From Alviniconcha marisindica (Eukaryota; Mollusca; Gastropoda; Provannidae): a stretch of DNA of 64,000 nucleotides. The stretch's first letter is position 1. Each line of letters opens with the position of its first letter. Positions 63,771-64,000 of this stretch are shown one piece after another. Both the position numbers and the translations under genes were made by a program. The notes under the pieces are model-generated. The model was not told the DNA's origin, ran no database searches, and saw only the letters and a list, made by a program, of their open reading frames with translations. The stretch spans positions 455,001-519,000 of the forward strand of contig JABMCL010001457.1 of assembly GCA_018857735.1 (NCBI GenBank). Reading direction: 5' to 3'.

Positions 63771-64000
63771 CATTCAGGTCACGAGGAACACACACTTGAC
63801 ACAAGGAAGGTGATTCACCTGCTGCATTACTATACCTGCATGTCTCCTTCCACAGTGAAGACGATTCAGGTCATGGGGACAACACACTGACACCCACATG
63901 ACAAGGTGATTCACCTGCTGCATTACTATACCCACATGTCTCCTTCCACAGTGAAGATGATTCAGGTCATGGGGACAACACACTGTCACCCACATGACAA
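63771..64000. repeat. minisatellite of about 105 bp running off the window
   Basis: At least 2.2 copies of GGTGATTCACCTGCTGCATT, TGTCTCCTTCCACAGTGAAG and GATTCAGGTCATGGGGACAA. The array continues past the right edge. Confidence 0.9.

Overview
This is eukaryotic nuclear DNA from an animal. It has two multi-exon genes with GT-AG introns, SINE-like and MITE-like elements, and a very heavy load of microsatellites and minisatellites. Both genes are bilaterian developmental genes. The repeat style (long CT, CA and GT tracts, tRNA-headed short repeats) suggests a lophotrochozoan, probably a mollusc and perhaps a gastropod. That taxon is an inference, not something the sequence proves.

Plus strand, 1956 to 18991: the last four coding exons of a heparan sulfate 2-O-sulfotransferase (HS2ST1 orthologue), about 204 residues ending in TAA. 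The N-terminal half lies upstream of the window. The first intron visible here is 15.1 kb and consists largely of simple repeats, minisatellites and one Harbinger-like MITE.

Middle, 18992 to 44270: no coding exon was recognised. To about 30 kb the plus strand looks T-rich; beyond that it looks A-rich. This is what two long convergent 3' ends would give. The interval holds several minisatellites (two of them in opposite orientation), a TTAA-flanked MITE, tRNA-headed SINE-like elements and an inverted-repeat element.

Minus strand, 63065 down to 44271: twenty consecutive coding exons giving about 1476 residues, the C-terminal half of MEGF8. In order they encode the end of a CUB domain, EGF-like modules, a six-repeat kelch propeller, a run of PSI/plexin-like cysteine modules, EGF and laminin-EGF modules, a juxtamembrane domain, one transmembrane helix and a cytoplasmic tail with the MASRPFA motif. 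All exon phases join without a frameshift. The 5' half of the gene is beyond the right edge.

The two genes are arranged tail to tail. HS2ST modifies heparan sulfate in the Golgi, shaping FGF, Wnt and Hedgehog ligand binding. MEGF8 is a membrane protein that limits Hedgehog reception and is needed for left-right patterning in vertebrates. No evidence here shows that they are functionally coupled.

The most unusual observation is that several minisatellites or duplications are copies of the local splice junctions. Copies of a 3' splice site, often with the first bases of the exon, lie just upstream of HS2ST exons at 1956 and 17213 and MEGF8 exons at 56101, 53760 and 46558. A copy of a 5' splice site lies downstream of the MEGF8 exon ending at 52434. 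The array at the 46558 exon has an exact 87-bp period, stays open in the exon's own frame, and could add Cys-rich modules of 29 residues to a laminin-EGF domain.
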